The position numbers and the translations under genes were made by a program. Below, piece after piece: positions 1 through 11,549 of a stretch of DNA of 64,000 nucleotides; the first letter of the stretch is position 1; the number at the start of each line of letters is the position of its first letter. The notes under the pieces were generated by a model. It made no database searches, was not told the DNA's origin, and saw only the letters and a program-made list of their open reading frames with translations. The stretch covers positions 684,798 through 748,797 of the forward strand of contig NW_006768765.1 in NCBI RefSeq assembly GCF_000204055.1, written 5' to 3'. The stretch is from Melampsora larici-populina 98AG31. Taxonomy: Eukaryota > Basidiomycota > Pucciniomycetes > Pucciniales > Melampsoraceae.

Positions 1-2685
1 CTCCGGCTTGTGTTTCGGGTAAGACAAGTAATTAATCAGCCTCACTGACCCATCTCCGTTCACAGCACTTCCCATTGGATTCGTCCTGAAGAATCCGAAT
101 TTTTCATATACCTGTTCATGCGTGAACGGACCTATTATCCTACCCTCTCTCGCCTCTTTCTCCAATGTTGCATTGATCTGATCTTTCACCTCTAACGCTG
201 ATTCATGATTATCCGGAGTATACCATTTTTCATCCCCTACAACGTGTTGGGGTATCCCCAAACAAAAGCCATCCCTCAATCCTTCTATTATGTACGGAAT
301 GTCCTCGTCTAACCCCACCTCTTTCATCAGTATCTCCCACTCTTTAACTTTCATGTCGCATTTCACCGGAGCTGGCCAGTCGCTTTCTACATCCACCCTA
401 AACGTTTTCCTCTCACTCAAAGGTAGTATTGCTTTTGCCTTATTCGACTCTTCCATCTCTCCATCCGATTCGTCTGATTCCTGTGATCCTTCCTCTTGCC
501 TCTGCACTTCTCTTTCCTTCTTTAGCTCTTCGTCTGCCTTCCTCTTACCTCTCAAGTTCTCACCCACCAGTTCTCTGCTCCTCTCAACACTACTACAAAC
601 TTGCGGCATCATCTCTATCGAGCAATCTCTCAGACGTGTGTAGGATCGATCAGCTTTCCCCTCCCCCTTTCCATATTTCTTTCCACCTTTCCCTGAACCC
701 GACGCTTGGAAGCTCACATGTTGCTGTCCCGAGGCCACCCAGTCCTTCCCCGTTTCTCTCCTCTGAAACTGACCCTGTTGCCTATACGGCATTGTTGCTT
801 GTGGTCTTGCGTAGTGACCCCGATTGCCACCTCTCTGTCCTCTGTTCTTCCACCCCTCTATAGGAGCCTTCGAAAGATGGGCTGCCGTCGGGTCTGGTTC
901 CTGGCCCGTCTTGAACACCCAACCATATTTCGGTTGGCCTAGCGCGTACGGGTTCCCCTCATACTTCAGGTCTCCGGCCATCTGGGCTTCCCATCTCGCA
1001 TCCTCTTCAGCGTCCTTCTGAAGTCCATCCGGAAGCTCTACTTCTTCCACCTTCCTCCTCTTCCCACCATCCTTGGATTTCTCGTACGTTTCTTCCGTTC
1101 TTACTCTAAACGTCAACGCTCTCATTGCCAAATGATACCTCAATCCAACCATCCAACATTTATGCCTCCTCGCTATCTTGTTCACAATCTCCTTGTGCCT
1201 CACGACATACTCCGCGTATTCCTTAAACTTGTACCTTTCTAGCGCGTACCTATACTCCAAGTCACAAGCCAAGCTGAACTCCCCATACGTCATATGGCAC
1301 TCCAACTCTTCTCTCGAATGTAAGTGATGATTATCCCATCTATATCTCCCCAACTTCGATTTACTTGCTGACTTATACTCCTCTATGTACGACGCCGTGA
1401 ACACTGACAACAGGACATAATATTTCATCCTCCTAAAGTTCTTCTCCCATTGCGGTGGGAGGTCTGGCAAGTCGTAAGCTGCTGCCGGTTTAAACGAGAA
1501 TACAATCGGTTTCTCCTTCCTCTTCCGGTTTGCTCTACTCGACTTCGAGGAAGACGAGTCTGAATCCGAGGACTCTGTGGACGAATCATCCGATTTAGTC
1601 CTCTTGTCTCTGCGCCTGTTTGATTCCTTTGGTGGGTCTCTTTCTTCACCGTCTGACAAAGATGACAACCTCCTACTCCTCCCCCTTCCTGACTTCTTCT
1701 TCTTCGATGACTTCGACTTTCCTTCTTTCTTCTCCTTCCCCATCCTTCCTTCTTTCTTCCTCCCTTCTCCATCTTTCACATCCACCTCCTCTTCCTTTCT
1801 CTTCTCCACCATTTCTTTCTTCAATTCCGCAAAATCATCATCGTCTCCAAACTCAATCACCTCCGCTAACCGATCCAGGAGAGGTCTACCGTCTGGTTTA
1901 CCCCTCTTCTCCTTCTTATTGTTCGACCGCTCCTCAGTCGGGCCTACAAAACCGATCAATACCAATTACACCTCAAATCAGTCCAACAGTCTATCCTCTC
2001 CCTCCTTTGATCTACCAGCTTCTACACCTCTGTGGAGCTCAACGGGTCACGTCATGAGTTTCCCCAGACTTATTCCCCATGCGGTTCATTCCCTTCAGGA
2101 CACCATTATTGGAGCGCTCAAAGCTGCTCACACTTCCTTTCAGGGTAAGATCTCCCCTTTCAACCTTCCTAGACAAGATTACTCACGATTATCTTTCTCC
2201 ACTAACATCCCGTAATCCTTCACCTTTCTTAACCAACCCTCATCACTTTCGGACCCACTTGATGACGTCTCTTTCTTCTCCTTTCCTTTCACACCTCCTT
2301 TCTTCTTCCCTCCATTCTTCTTTTGAATCTCTCTTTGAATGTCCTCTTTCATCAACTCTTCACTCTCTGATTGATCTCCACTTCCCTCTCTCACCTCCTC
2401 TCCCTTTCCATTCTCCTCATCCACCACCTGACTTTCCTTTCCACCTCCTTCTACTACTCCTCCTTCTATCCTTTCCCCCTGCTCCGTCTGCGTAGGATTC
2501 ATCGAAGTCGATTGCGTTCCACCAGGTGCTCGTGACTCCATCCGTCTTCTCCTGCTCTCCACTTGTTCCATCTCCTTCAGCTCTTGGGCTTTCTTCTTCT
2601 CTTCAGCTTGTTTCATAGCGTTGATCATGCTTATTGATTTATATTCTATATTCGTCTTTGATTTCTTTTTTAATTGTCTCCACAT
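1..2685 (-). CDS. Partial gag-RT polyprotein of a DIRS/Ngaro-type retrotransposon
   Basis: Seen: exon 1 (2685-2187) is highly charged, with E/K-rich and S-rich stretches. A GTGAGT donor at 2186 and a TTTTGTAG acceptor ending at 1944 define a 243-bp intron whose phase fits. Exon 2 (1943-1) is open to the window edge, giving about 814 residues in the window. Residues near 300-480 look like a gag core, followed by an NPYALGQPKYGW segment similar to the NPYATGG segment in the related element at 53782-56105. The last about 60 residues (about 180-1) enter the reverse transcriptase: GRIIGPFTHEQ, then GFFRTNPMGSAVNGDGS. These match, residue for residue in many places, the RT start of the element at 52482-53753. 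Here gag and RT share one frame; in the other element they are separate ORFs. Family assignment rests on that similarity; the recombinase lies outside the window. The start is the first in-frame ATG; a second lies at 2628. Confidence 0.75.
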
Positions 2686-4091
2686 TCAGCTTTTTGTTTC
2701 AAACTCTTGTCCTCCTTGCTCGATCAGTTCTTCCAATTTCTTGTTCCTCTTCGTTTTCCAATAATAATCTCCTTTTTTTCGAAAAAGTGCCTGATTGAGA
2801 AAGAGACTTGTAAAACTATGAATGCGGGATAGTGAGAGAGTATGTGTACTATCGGAGAGGTAAAAACTCTATCTCTCCACCTGTACACCTCTCGAGCTCT
2901 CCTCCTCTTGTGACATGTGTTCCATCACCTTTCACAAGAGTGCTCGGTCCTACCCGCTCTCATAGTTTTCACCCGCAGATTAGACATGGACCGATGTGTA
3001 CCTCCGCAAGCTCTGGGAACACTTCCAAATTCCGACAAGGGCAATGTGAATGGATTAAATGTAGGATCTCTCCAGATTACTATGAACAGAACAAGAAAAA
3101 GAAGCTGAAATCAAGACAATTTTGAGAATATATCATCTAGACAGTAGAGGACTACTGATAATGATCAAAAAGGAGTGATTGATGTAACTGTAGTGAATCT
3201 GAGTTAAACCTTTATTGTAGTATTCATATTATCAACCAAATTACTTCAAAACACAATAACAAGTGAGAAAAACATTGGTGAAAGTAATGAATATATGAAC
3301 ATACAATGAATCAAAGTAATAACTGTTAAAACTGTAAGTACCTTTATGAAGATCAACACTCTTAGATTCCTCGCTGAAAGTGAAAACTTAGGAGTCTCAT
3401 AGCGTGTACTCAAGTCTGCAGCAGATACCATATAGATATGAGAAAAGGTAGGACAAATCGAAGTGAAAATGATAATAGACAGTTATAACAATTTGACAAA
3501 ACAAAAACAATTTGTAAATCTCAATTACCTGACTTAGAATAATCGCTAGCGCTCCTCCTGAAACTGTGCACTTTCTACAAGAACTCGATTGTTGTGATGA
3601 TCTTCTTGTACTTGTGGTAATGCATTGAGAGAGTTGTTCAAAATGTATATAATAGATGTTGGGACAAAATGATAATTCATTGAGATTTTGGATGACAATG
3701 AACGATTTTTTTCTGTGGAGTTGGAAGACATTTTCCTCAAACTGGAATTGTACTAGCCTCAATTCGGACAACAACTATTTCACATATTGTAAGAAGAAAC
3801 CAAGAAGACAATGACATGTAACATAAAAAATAGGAAAACCACAACTTCACGTGTCATACTAACTTGTTCTTTCCATTCCTACAATGGTCAATAGCGTGTC
3901 TTAGCATGATTACTTACTACAACAGGTTCTAGATTGTATTATGGGAGCTTGGTATGTATTAGGGGAATGCAAAAATAATGAACTAGGAAAGAAATTAAAA
4001 CATCAAACTGCACACGCTACCAATGCTTATAATAAGAGAAATGAGAGGTGCAGTAATTTATGAGAAACAAATCTGGGTATGTTACATCATT
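2686..4091. other. No supported gene
   Basis: Upstream flank and probable 5' region of the retrotransposon at 1-2685, then AT-rich sequence. Short minus-strand ORFs around 3400-3770 end near GT-type donors, but no recognisable domain or consistent exon chain was found. Confidence 0.4.
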
Positions 4092-6615
4092 TTATGATAA
4101 CAAAAATGCTCCACTCGATTCTGGAGTTTCACTGCGTTCTAAGTCTAATGACGCATCAGGAGTCCTGCGCGCACAAGGCTTGGCCATAAAATCTAAACCA
4201 GCTAAGACCTCTCCACTCGGAATACGTCGATTAATACTCAAAGCAGATGGAGAGGGAAGGCTTTCAACAAGAGACTCGTCAATTGAAAGGAGTTGGAGAA
4301 TCGGAGGTCATAGGTTTTCGTTTGACTTTCCATAAATCTGAGGCGGGCCCACGGGGCGAAGGGTAGATGCCAGTGAGACTTCGGATCGTGGATGGTGTTG
4401 ATGGCGTGTTGGGGTAAGAGGCGTAGTTTGATGATGCATACTGTGAGGTGGTCGAGAGGAGGAACGGGCGGCTCGCGGTGTCGATACGTTTGATAACACT
4501 GTGTTAGGATGTCTGCTCTGGTGCACTCTTGAAGCTCGGTCGGGTTTGCACTGAGACGAATCGGTGTCAATTTGTAGGAAATGCGAAGGAACCTCGATGG
4601 ACAGATGCGGATAATGGCTGGGTTGACCTGATTTTTGGTCATTTTCGCCAGGGCCATGGTCACAAGCCTAGATCAATTTCAAACAGGGTCAGTAGCACAT
4701 TCACGTAAAAGTTGAACTCTGGCACAGATAGACGATCAGACAAACGCGAGAACAGAAATGAAAATGAAGCACTATTCATGGACGAACCAAAGACACAAAC
4801 TCATCCTCTCTGCTATCACCAACATGCGCCTCTACATCCCCTTGGTCAGGGGCTAGAGTGAGCCTTTGATCAGGAATCGCGTTCTCGAGGGCAGGAGCTG
4901 GCCCAATACAAGCTCTGGGCTGCGTGCCGTGCGAAATTCGGGTCAGAGAGACTGTAAAACACGGATGCCTACTTGCAAGGAAAAGAATGAATTACCGATC
5001 TTTGTTGCGCGTAACTGAAGGATGTGGTTGTATCCGTATATCGGGCAATTTTCGCCAAAAGCACAATACGGTCATCCTGAGAAATGACCAAAGCAAACAG
5101 ATGAGCACATACAAAGACGCTTCCAAAATGAAAATAAGACATTTCAAAGGATGTGTGTCGAGGGTTAAGATCTCCCAAAGAACAGGAACTTACAGATCTT
5201 TGTTGCGTGTATTTTGAAGGTGTTGGCGTGTGGATGTATTGGCCGATAGCCACTAACAGTGGATCGCAAACGTCCTAGGAAAATAGAAGCAAACATATAT
5301 TAGGTTTGCGTAGAACAATAACAAATTCAATCTTCAAAGCGCTTACTAGTGTCTCCTTCACTAAGGGGATTGGTAGCACTTTTTCGTGGGTTTGAGGGCG
5401 CTGGGTTCAACACGACCAATCAGCATATCATAGCCACCATAGCTGGAAAACGTGACAAGAAGGCACATGGCATAGTTTGGTTTGAACTTGGTATCGGTGG
5501 ACGATGAGCCAAGGGTGGGTAGAGAGAAGTGAACCGCCAACAAGAGACTCACCAAAGTCACCGTCTGGTTATCACTAGTCTGATTGATATTCGCCTCTCC
5601 CATCTCATCCACAGAGCTATAAACCACCCTTTGACGCAAGTTTGGGCTCAAAGGGAGAGGAGGGGAACGGGTGGGGACTTTGCTCTACGCAGAACATCCA
5701 TTTCAGAGGATGGTAAAGGTTTGGATTTCCAAGGGCTAGGAGGAATGCATCTTACCGATCTTTGACCCTGGTAAGATGATGACGTCTGGCAGCATCGGTC
5801 GAGTGCTTCGAAAATTGCATCGTATTCATCCTTTGGAACAAAAAAACAGACGGCAATCAGCATTGACAGAGATCATCCGAAAGCGATGGCACAATTGCAT
5901 CCTATTGGCCGATCGCTACCAACAGTGGATGACCAACGTCCTAGGAAAATAGAAGCAAACATGTATTAGGTTTGCGGACGATAACAAATTAACCTTGGAG
6001 GCGCTTACTGGTGTCTCCTTCACTAAGGGGATTGGTAGCACTTTTTCATGAGTTTTAGAGCGCTGGGTTCAACGCAATAAGATTATCAGCTTATCATAGC
6101 CACCATAGCTTGAAAACGTGACAAGAAGGCACATTGCATAGTTTGGTTTGAACTTGGTAGCGGTGGACGATGAGGTAAGGGTGGGTATAGAGAAGTGAAA
6201 CGCCAATAAGAGACTCACCAAAGTCACCGTCTGGTTTTCACTAGTCTGACTAATGTTCGCCTCTCCCATCCCATCCACAGAGCTATAAACCACCCTTTGA
6301 CGAAAGTTTGGACTCAAAGGGAGAGGAGGGGAACGGGTAGGAACTTTGCTCTACACAGAAAATCCATTTCAGGGGATGGTAAAGGCTTGGATGTCCAAGA
6401 GCCAGGAGGAATACATCTTACTGATCTTTGACCCTCGTAAGATGATGACGTCTGGGAGCAACGTTCGAGTGCTTCGAAGATTGGATCGTATTCATCCTTT
6501 GGAACAAATACAACAGAAGGTAATCAGCTGCAGCATTGATAGAGATCATCCGAAAGCGATGGCACAATTGCACTCATTCAGTGCTTACTAGTCTTTGGGG
6601 ATTTTGATGAGCCAT
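4092..6615 (-). CDS. Unrecognised spliced gene with tandemly duplicated exons
   Basis: Seen: an exon chain on the minus strand, nearly all phase 0, with GTAAG/GTGAG donors and pyrimidine-AG acceptors: 6615-6589 (starts ATG, 9 codons), 6496-6422, 6350-6219, 6062-6009, 5940-5920, 5830-5756, 5684-5553, 5400-5347, 5274-5194, 5076-4996. The 75-, 132- and 54-nt exons occur twice with the same lengths and splice sites. Four exons share a pattern starting with D and ending in QRS before the donor (for example DEYDPIFEALERC...GQRS and DDRIVLLAKIARY...QQRS). The exon after 4996 could not be settled: the 44-nt intron option leads to an early stop. A downstream open stretch (about 4667-4092), rich in S, P and H, follows an acceptor at 4668 and is interrupted by one in-frame TGA at 4308-4310. 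I do not recognise the family. The gene may be decaying; the repeated coding exons are the firm part. Confidence 0.5.
5240..6573. repeat. Two-copy tandem duplication, unit about 667 bp
   Basis: Copy 1 is about 5240-5906 and copy 2 about 5907-6573. Anchors seen in both: the GGCCGAT...CAACGTCCTAGGAAAATAGAAGCAAACAT edge, the TTCACTAAGGGGATTGGTAGCACTTTTTC block, and the ATCCGAAAGCGATGGCACAATTGCA edge. Point differences are spread throughout, so the copies are not recent. Each unit holds three minus-strand exons and the start of a fourth; the join falls inside that fourth exon, where a coding stretch runs into sequence homologous to intron 1. Confidence 0.9.
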
Positions 6616-7292
6616 TTCCTGAGTGGTAGACTAGATTAGGTACGTCAAGTTCCTAAGTTCCATGAGCTAGTCTCAAACACTTGGGAATATAGCAAGAAGG
6701 CTAACCACAGGGCTCAATGATGATGATCCCAAGTCCTTGTTAGGCTTCTCGGTCAACTTCAACGCGGATAGTAATTTGGAACGAGTGCGTGGTTGGTTTG
6801 ATTGAGAATGCATCGGATTTTTTTGTATGAGATACAGGGAAGAACAAAAGAAAGAGGAGTTCGTATGTGAGGTTTGCAACGGTAGTCAACAGAAAGTAAA
6901 GACGATGAAGAGACTCATAAAGAAAAACCAAAAGTAAGCAGAATGATATCAAGCTGTGTTTGATTTTAAGCTTGCTATGTTACATACGTTTTGCAGAGAA
7001 ATGTGAGATAGGAGGACCCTGGAAAGCGCCTGTCGAGGTGCGTGACGTAAATTCAGACCTTTTTGTGGACAATTGTTGCGACAAAGTCGAATTTCAACCT
7101 CTTTCGTCACTGACATCTAAAAATCGTCGCTTTTGATCACAAAAAGCCAAAATTTGAGGGTCCAACTTGGCTTGGGATTGGGCCTAGCTTTGAAAGAACA
7201 ACATGATCGGTACAAGATGACTTTGACAGGCAAGACATGCTGATGAAAACAACAGAAAGGAACAAAGCAAATTTGAAAACTCAAATAACTTT
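6616..7292. other. No gene seen
   Basis: 5' flank of the minus-strand gene ending at 6615, then sequence of unknown origin. A block around 7160-7172 (GGGTCCAACTTGG) resembles, inverted, sequence just outside the right arm of the neighbouring inverted repeat, so the repeat may once have been larger. Confidence 0.35.
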
Positions 7293-8135
7293 ACAGCCGT
7301 TGTGAGAACTATCGGCAATTTCTCGATGTATGTGTGATGCCCGATTTTAACTCGCCAGGCCAAAACTCGTTCAAAACTCGGTTTCTGACTCGAACTTTGT
7401 TGGTGTTCATTGCGTATACAAGCCAGCTGTATTGACAGCTGTCGGAAACCCAATTGAACTGATCCGACCTTCGGCTCGCACGCGCTTACACTTTGATTCA
7501 GGCCTTTATGATATATACCCTGGCAAGTATAATCATCTCAAAGTTATATATCGTGCTATGGTTAGCACTTGTATAGTCTGACGGACCAGACGCAGGTTGG
7601 GCATAACCCCTGGGTTCGACTCCAGATGTGCATTACTTTTTATTGCCCTTCCCCTCGATTGAAATTACAAAGCCAAGTCAGCATATGATATATCATCATT
7701 TCAATGATTATGTTTTTATTTGAGGGCGTGAAGAACAGATCATAAACACGTGTAAGTACCACTGTGTCAAAAAAAATACCTTATGGAAAAAATTGCAAGC
7801 TCAAAAGTTCGAAAAATGATGGACGAAGGAATCGAAGACCATCAGAGAGAGTCTGCGTCTGAACTCCGAAGTCGGGGCTTTCTGCAGCAAGACCAATGAA
7901 CTGTTGAAGAGCTTTGGACATCAAGCAATCTTAGATTGGTTGAAAGACATGGAGGATGCAGGCTGAAGGGCTGGCATGTTCAATTCGAAGTTCGACAGCT
8001 GTCAAGATAGCTGTCGTGAGTATCAACAAAGTTCGAGTCCAAAACTGAGTTTTGAACCAGTTTTTGCCTGGCGAGTTAAAATCGAGCGCAACACATTCAC
8101 ATCAAGAAATTACCGATAGTTCTCACAACGGCTGT
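7293..8135. repeat. Inverted-repeat element with arms of about 160 bp
   Basis: Left arm 7293-7460 begins ACAGCCGTTGTGAGAACTATCGG; right arm about 7980-8135 ends with the reverse complement (CCGATAGTTCTCACAACGGCTGT). The arms align over most of their length, including TTTTAACTCGCCAGG and the paired GACAGCTGTC blocks, with scattered differences. No convincing target-site duplication was found and there is no transposase ORF in the roughly 520-bp centre. This suggests a non-autonomous DNA transposon of unknown superfamily. The centre carries a tRNA-like segment. Confidence 0.75.
7551..7632 (+). other. tRNA-like segment with perfect B box (SINE head?)
   Basis: GGTTCGACTCC at 7613-7623 matches the Pol III B-box consensus, within a T-arm-like CTGGGTTCGACTCCAG. 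Upstream, TGGTTAGCACTTG resembles an A box/D arm, and GTCTG...CAGAC could form an anticodon-like stem. The acceptor ends do not pair properly and the anticodon loop has the wrong size, so this is not called as a functional tRNA. It could be the head of a tRNA-derived SINE or a tRNA pseudogene inside the inverted-repeat element. Confidence 0.45.
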
Positions 8136-8257
8136 ATTTGAGAAACCCGATCTTTACAATTTTCAAGAGCATCAGCACCGGCTCTTGTAAAGTTGGACCC
8201 AATTGGGTGACTGTCAACGCCTGGTTGACAGGACAATAGGAGTATGCAAATTGTCCT

Positions 8258-8943
8258 AGAAGTTTGTTAAACTTAACAAAGTCCCACGCTCGCGCATCCT
8301 CGCGAGGCGTCGAGCGAGGGACTTACGCCGAATGTGTACGCTCCATAACCTCAGAGATTTGGGTTTGGCAGGGAGCTTGCTTCAAACCCTTATAGCTTTT
8401 TCCACACCGAGGATCTGCATATGGTCCAAAGGAAGAACTTGTGCGCCTGACTCTGGCGCATAAGGTACAGTCAATTTCACAAAGCTTGGAAAGAATTCCA
8501 CGCCAATTTGCTCAAGTTTGGCGGGTAAAAGTTTCCAAGCTTTCTGCAATCGACTGTACATATTTTTTTCCCCGAGGAATGTGCTGACCTCTTGCCTAAA
8601 ATGCGCATCAAATATTGGCTCTTAACAGAGGATTACACATGTAACCTCTCTCTCAAGTCCAAATTTGCTGCTGAGGCCCATCTTTGAAGCACATTTTTGG
8701 CAAGAAGGGATTAACTTCCTCAGGAAAAAAAAGTAGTCTCAGTGCAAGACATCGGCGCACAAGTTCTCTCTTTGGACTATATCCAAATCCTTGGTGTGGA
8801 AAAAGGTATAAGGACTTGAAGCAAGCTCCCTGCCAAACCCAAATCTCTGAGGTTATGGAGCGTACACATTTGGTGTAAGTCCCTTGCTTGACGCCTTGCA
8901 AGGATGCACGAGCATGGGACTTTGTTAAGTTTAGAAGTTTGTT
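8258..8943. mobile_element. Mutator-type foldback element with 11-bp TSD
   Basis: Element 8269-8932 (664 bp). The ends are AAACTTAACAAAGTCCCA and its exact reverse complement; the inverted arms extend about 180 bp (left to about 8447, right from about 8752), including the AACCTCAGAGATTTGGGTTTGG block and its mirror. Flanking direct repeats AGAAGTTTGTT at 8258-8268 and 8933-8943 are identical and 11 bp long. Established: long terminal inverted repeats with 9-11-bp target duplications are typical of Mutator-like elements. No transposase is present, so it would have needed trans mobilisation. A smaller hairpin element sits inside it. Confidence 0.8.
8466..8558. mobile_element. TACAGTC hairpin MITE nested in the Mutator-type element
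   Basis: A 93-bp palindromic unit: TACAGTCAATTTCACAAAGCTTGGAAA pairs with TTTCCAAGCTTTCTGCAATCGACTGTA. Ends in TA, consistent with a TA target duplication of Tc1/mariner-type elements. The same termini recur at 30130-30309. No coding capacity. Confidence 0.65.
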
Positions 8944-11549
8944 AAAATTCAAGAAGCTCACGGCTTGAAGTACATAAAACGTGGAAATGAGATCATATAC
9001 ATTGCCCAGTTGGACATGGTGTGAATTTAAGGAATATGTCATAAGTTATATGAGCGCACTTGATCGGATCAAAGCGATCAATCAATATGTGCCGATTATG
9101 ACATGATTGATGATGGGTCTTTTTACAAATCATCTCCCTCTATCTGCATGTTTCCCCTAGGATCTCCATCATGAACCAATGTGTGAACCACCATGATCCT
9201 ATTGGGTTAAACAGCCTCATCAGCCTATGTAACCAATCATCCAAAAAGTGCCTAAAAATGTTTGTATTTTTGCCTCCCAACCCTTGAATTTTCATTCATT
9301 TTTTATAGAATAAACACTAGAATGTGCTTCTTGGGAAAGGCTTTTTCTAGAAGTCTTTTAAAAATTTGGAAATTATAAGCTATGTTTTTATGTAGGGACA
9401 TTTGAGTTTTAGGCATTTTTTTAACTTGAAACCCCCATTGCATGCTGATGCCAGTCAAGTCACTGCCAGTGCGGCGCAAGACATCATCTGAAACCAATCG
9501 GCACCGAAGAGGTGTAGGTTCAAAGGCAGGGAAAGCACTCAACATTGAACGAGACCGCGAAGCTGGAGACGCTCAATGAATAAGCGACTACTTCTCTGCA
9601 AACCCCCAATACAATGATGGCATACTTTGCCGTAGATTTTGAATGGGACGTCCATCATGGTTACAAGTTGTAAATGGAGCAACAACTGAGGATGATTATC
9701 TTTGTCAGAAAACAGATGCCATTGGAAGGCTGGGTCTCAGTGCTATGCAAAAATGCACCACTGCTATTACACCACAAAGACACTTCTGCGCAGAAGGACA
9801 TCCAAGCCGTCCGAGATCCGATGCTGAACTCCGGGTCCCCAACTGGGGTATCTTTTGGGCGTCCTTGAGCGCCGACGTCTTCAGCACACTCCCAGGATGT
9901 CAAGATGGCTTTCAGATCTTGGACACTTGGGGATCCCTCAGCTCTTGGCCTGACCTGGACTCCCCTATTGAGGCTGTCTGCGGAGTGAAGCCTGGATGAC
10001 CTCACAGAACCTGAGATCATGACATCTGGTAGGTTCCTTCAGGTGTGCGTCAGGTTGTCTGCTACCTTCAACTTGGCTAGGATGTCCATAATGTACGTGC
10101 ACTGACCACTCATGAAAGGAAACTTCTAGAAAAAAGGGACATTCAAAAGCAAAGGGAGAAAACGGGGGGAATGGGAAACAACTTCAAAAAGCAAATCCAC
10201 TTTCAATCTCCATCATACCTGGTTCAGACTGACCTTTCAACGTTCATCAATTCTCATCATCGCTACTTTTGAATCAAACACAGCTTTTCACACTACTTGT
10301 TTCAACACTGACACCGATTTCCTACACTGCCATTCTCACCTCCCCAATCTCATCAATCTTCTTGAATCGATTCCTTCCTCAGAGCAGATCACCATTAGAC
10401 TACGTTGTTTGGATTTAAAGCTTGCAAGGGGCTTTGTCTTCAATCCTCTATGCACAGTGGTCACTTCAAGTTCCACTCTTCCTGTAAGATGAGTCCAATC
10501 ATGATAGTCTTGCCACTTGTAGGAAATCTTGACTCCACTAACTAGACTGACTTGTTGTCACAGCTCAACGACTCACTTTCCGAATTGATTGTCTTCGTCT
10601 TGACCGTGTCAATGGTACATAGCGCTGACTTTAACTACTTTGATGTGAGACATGTCAATTGCGAGCCCAATTTGCATCTTTATCTCAATCTTGATCCGAT
10701 ATGTCCTTTCTTTTTTCAGGTCATATACATGATAGACAAAACCGATCGGAAATTGTTAAGAGGTCATAGTTGTAAACTCATCAATTTCGAAAACGATCAA
10801 AATTTGGTGTTAGATCACATCAAATCTAGTAAAGAAGATTCAAGGGGTGAAGCAGATTGGTACGCTTGATTTGAATGGCACAGGTTATGGAGAGAAGACC
10901 GATGACCGATGAACCCAATATTCCACGACAATCTTAGTCCAATCATCACCGAGCAAGAACCTTGCTGATTTGCTGAGCTAGTATGAACGATCATACTTTT
11001 CTCTTCATTCTACAAGCAAATCAACTGGGTAGATGTTTTTACTTCAAGATTGGGTAGGTATAGTGGTTGGTAGCGGTCTTCCTCAGTCGCTGATTAAACC
11101 AAAAGTTCCGCACATTTCAACAAATTCTCGGACATAGGTTTTTTTGTAGTTTTCTTTCTTGTCATTTCTTTATGGATGAATCCAATTGGATCGAGTCTTG
11201 TATCTTTGTATCACTCAACTTTATTGAAATGCATCAATCATGTCAGTTGAACACTTTTAGAAACATCCTCTGAGTGTCAGAAGGGTTTTGACTGGATGTC
11301 TCATCCAAGGACATCAACAATTGAATCCAACAACATCAGGTGGTCATCCAGTAAGACATCCTCTTGACAACCACAGAGTCCCCCAACAGTTCACTCGGAA
11401 GCAAAGCTCTCAGAACAGCCTGTGCAGGCGCCTTGAGGACCCCCTATGTATCGTAAAAGGATCCCTTTTGGAAGACCGTGGGGCGTCACGAAATACTGTT
11501 CGGATCCGGGCTCCTTGGATCAGTTTCGTCAGGATGTCCGTCCCCCTGC
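8944..11549. other. No supported gene
   Basis: Long stretch without a recognisable exon chain. Overlapping ORFs on both strands at 9643-10020 carry repeated GGACATC/GGATGTCC motifs also seen around 11280-11600, possibly old repeat remnants. An open stretch at 10552-10869 (+) shows no family features. Much is probably degenerate transposon sequence. Confidence 0.35.

Noticed and set aside
1425..1772. Basic minus-strand ORF overlapping the gag region
   Set aside because: It is a different frame of the same S/K-rich repeat-like DNA; the long frame open to the window edge with RT homology is the coding one.
7551..7632. Functional tRNA gene
   Set aside because: B box is perfect, but the acceptor stem does not pair and the anticodon arm is irregular.
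9643..10020. Overlapping ORFs of about 118 residues on both strands
   Set aside because: No family features and no splice context; mutual antisense ORFs in repeat-rich sequence are expected by chance.
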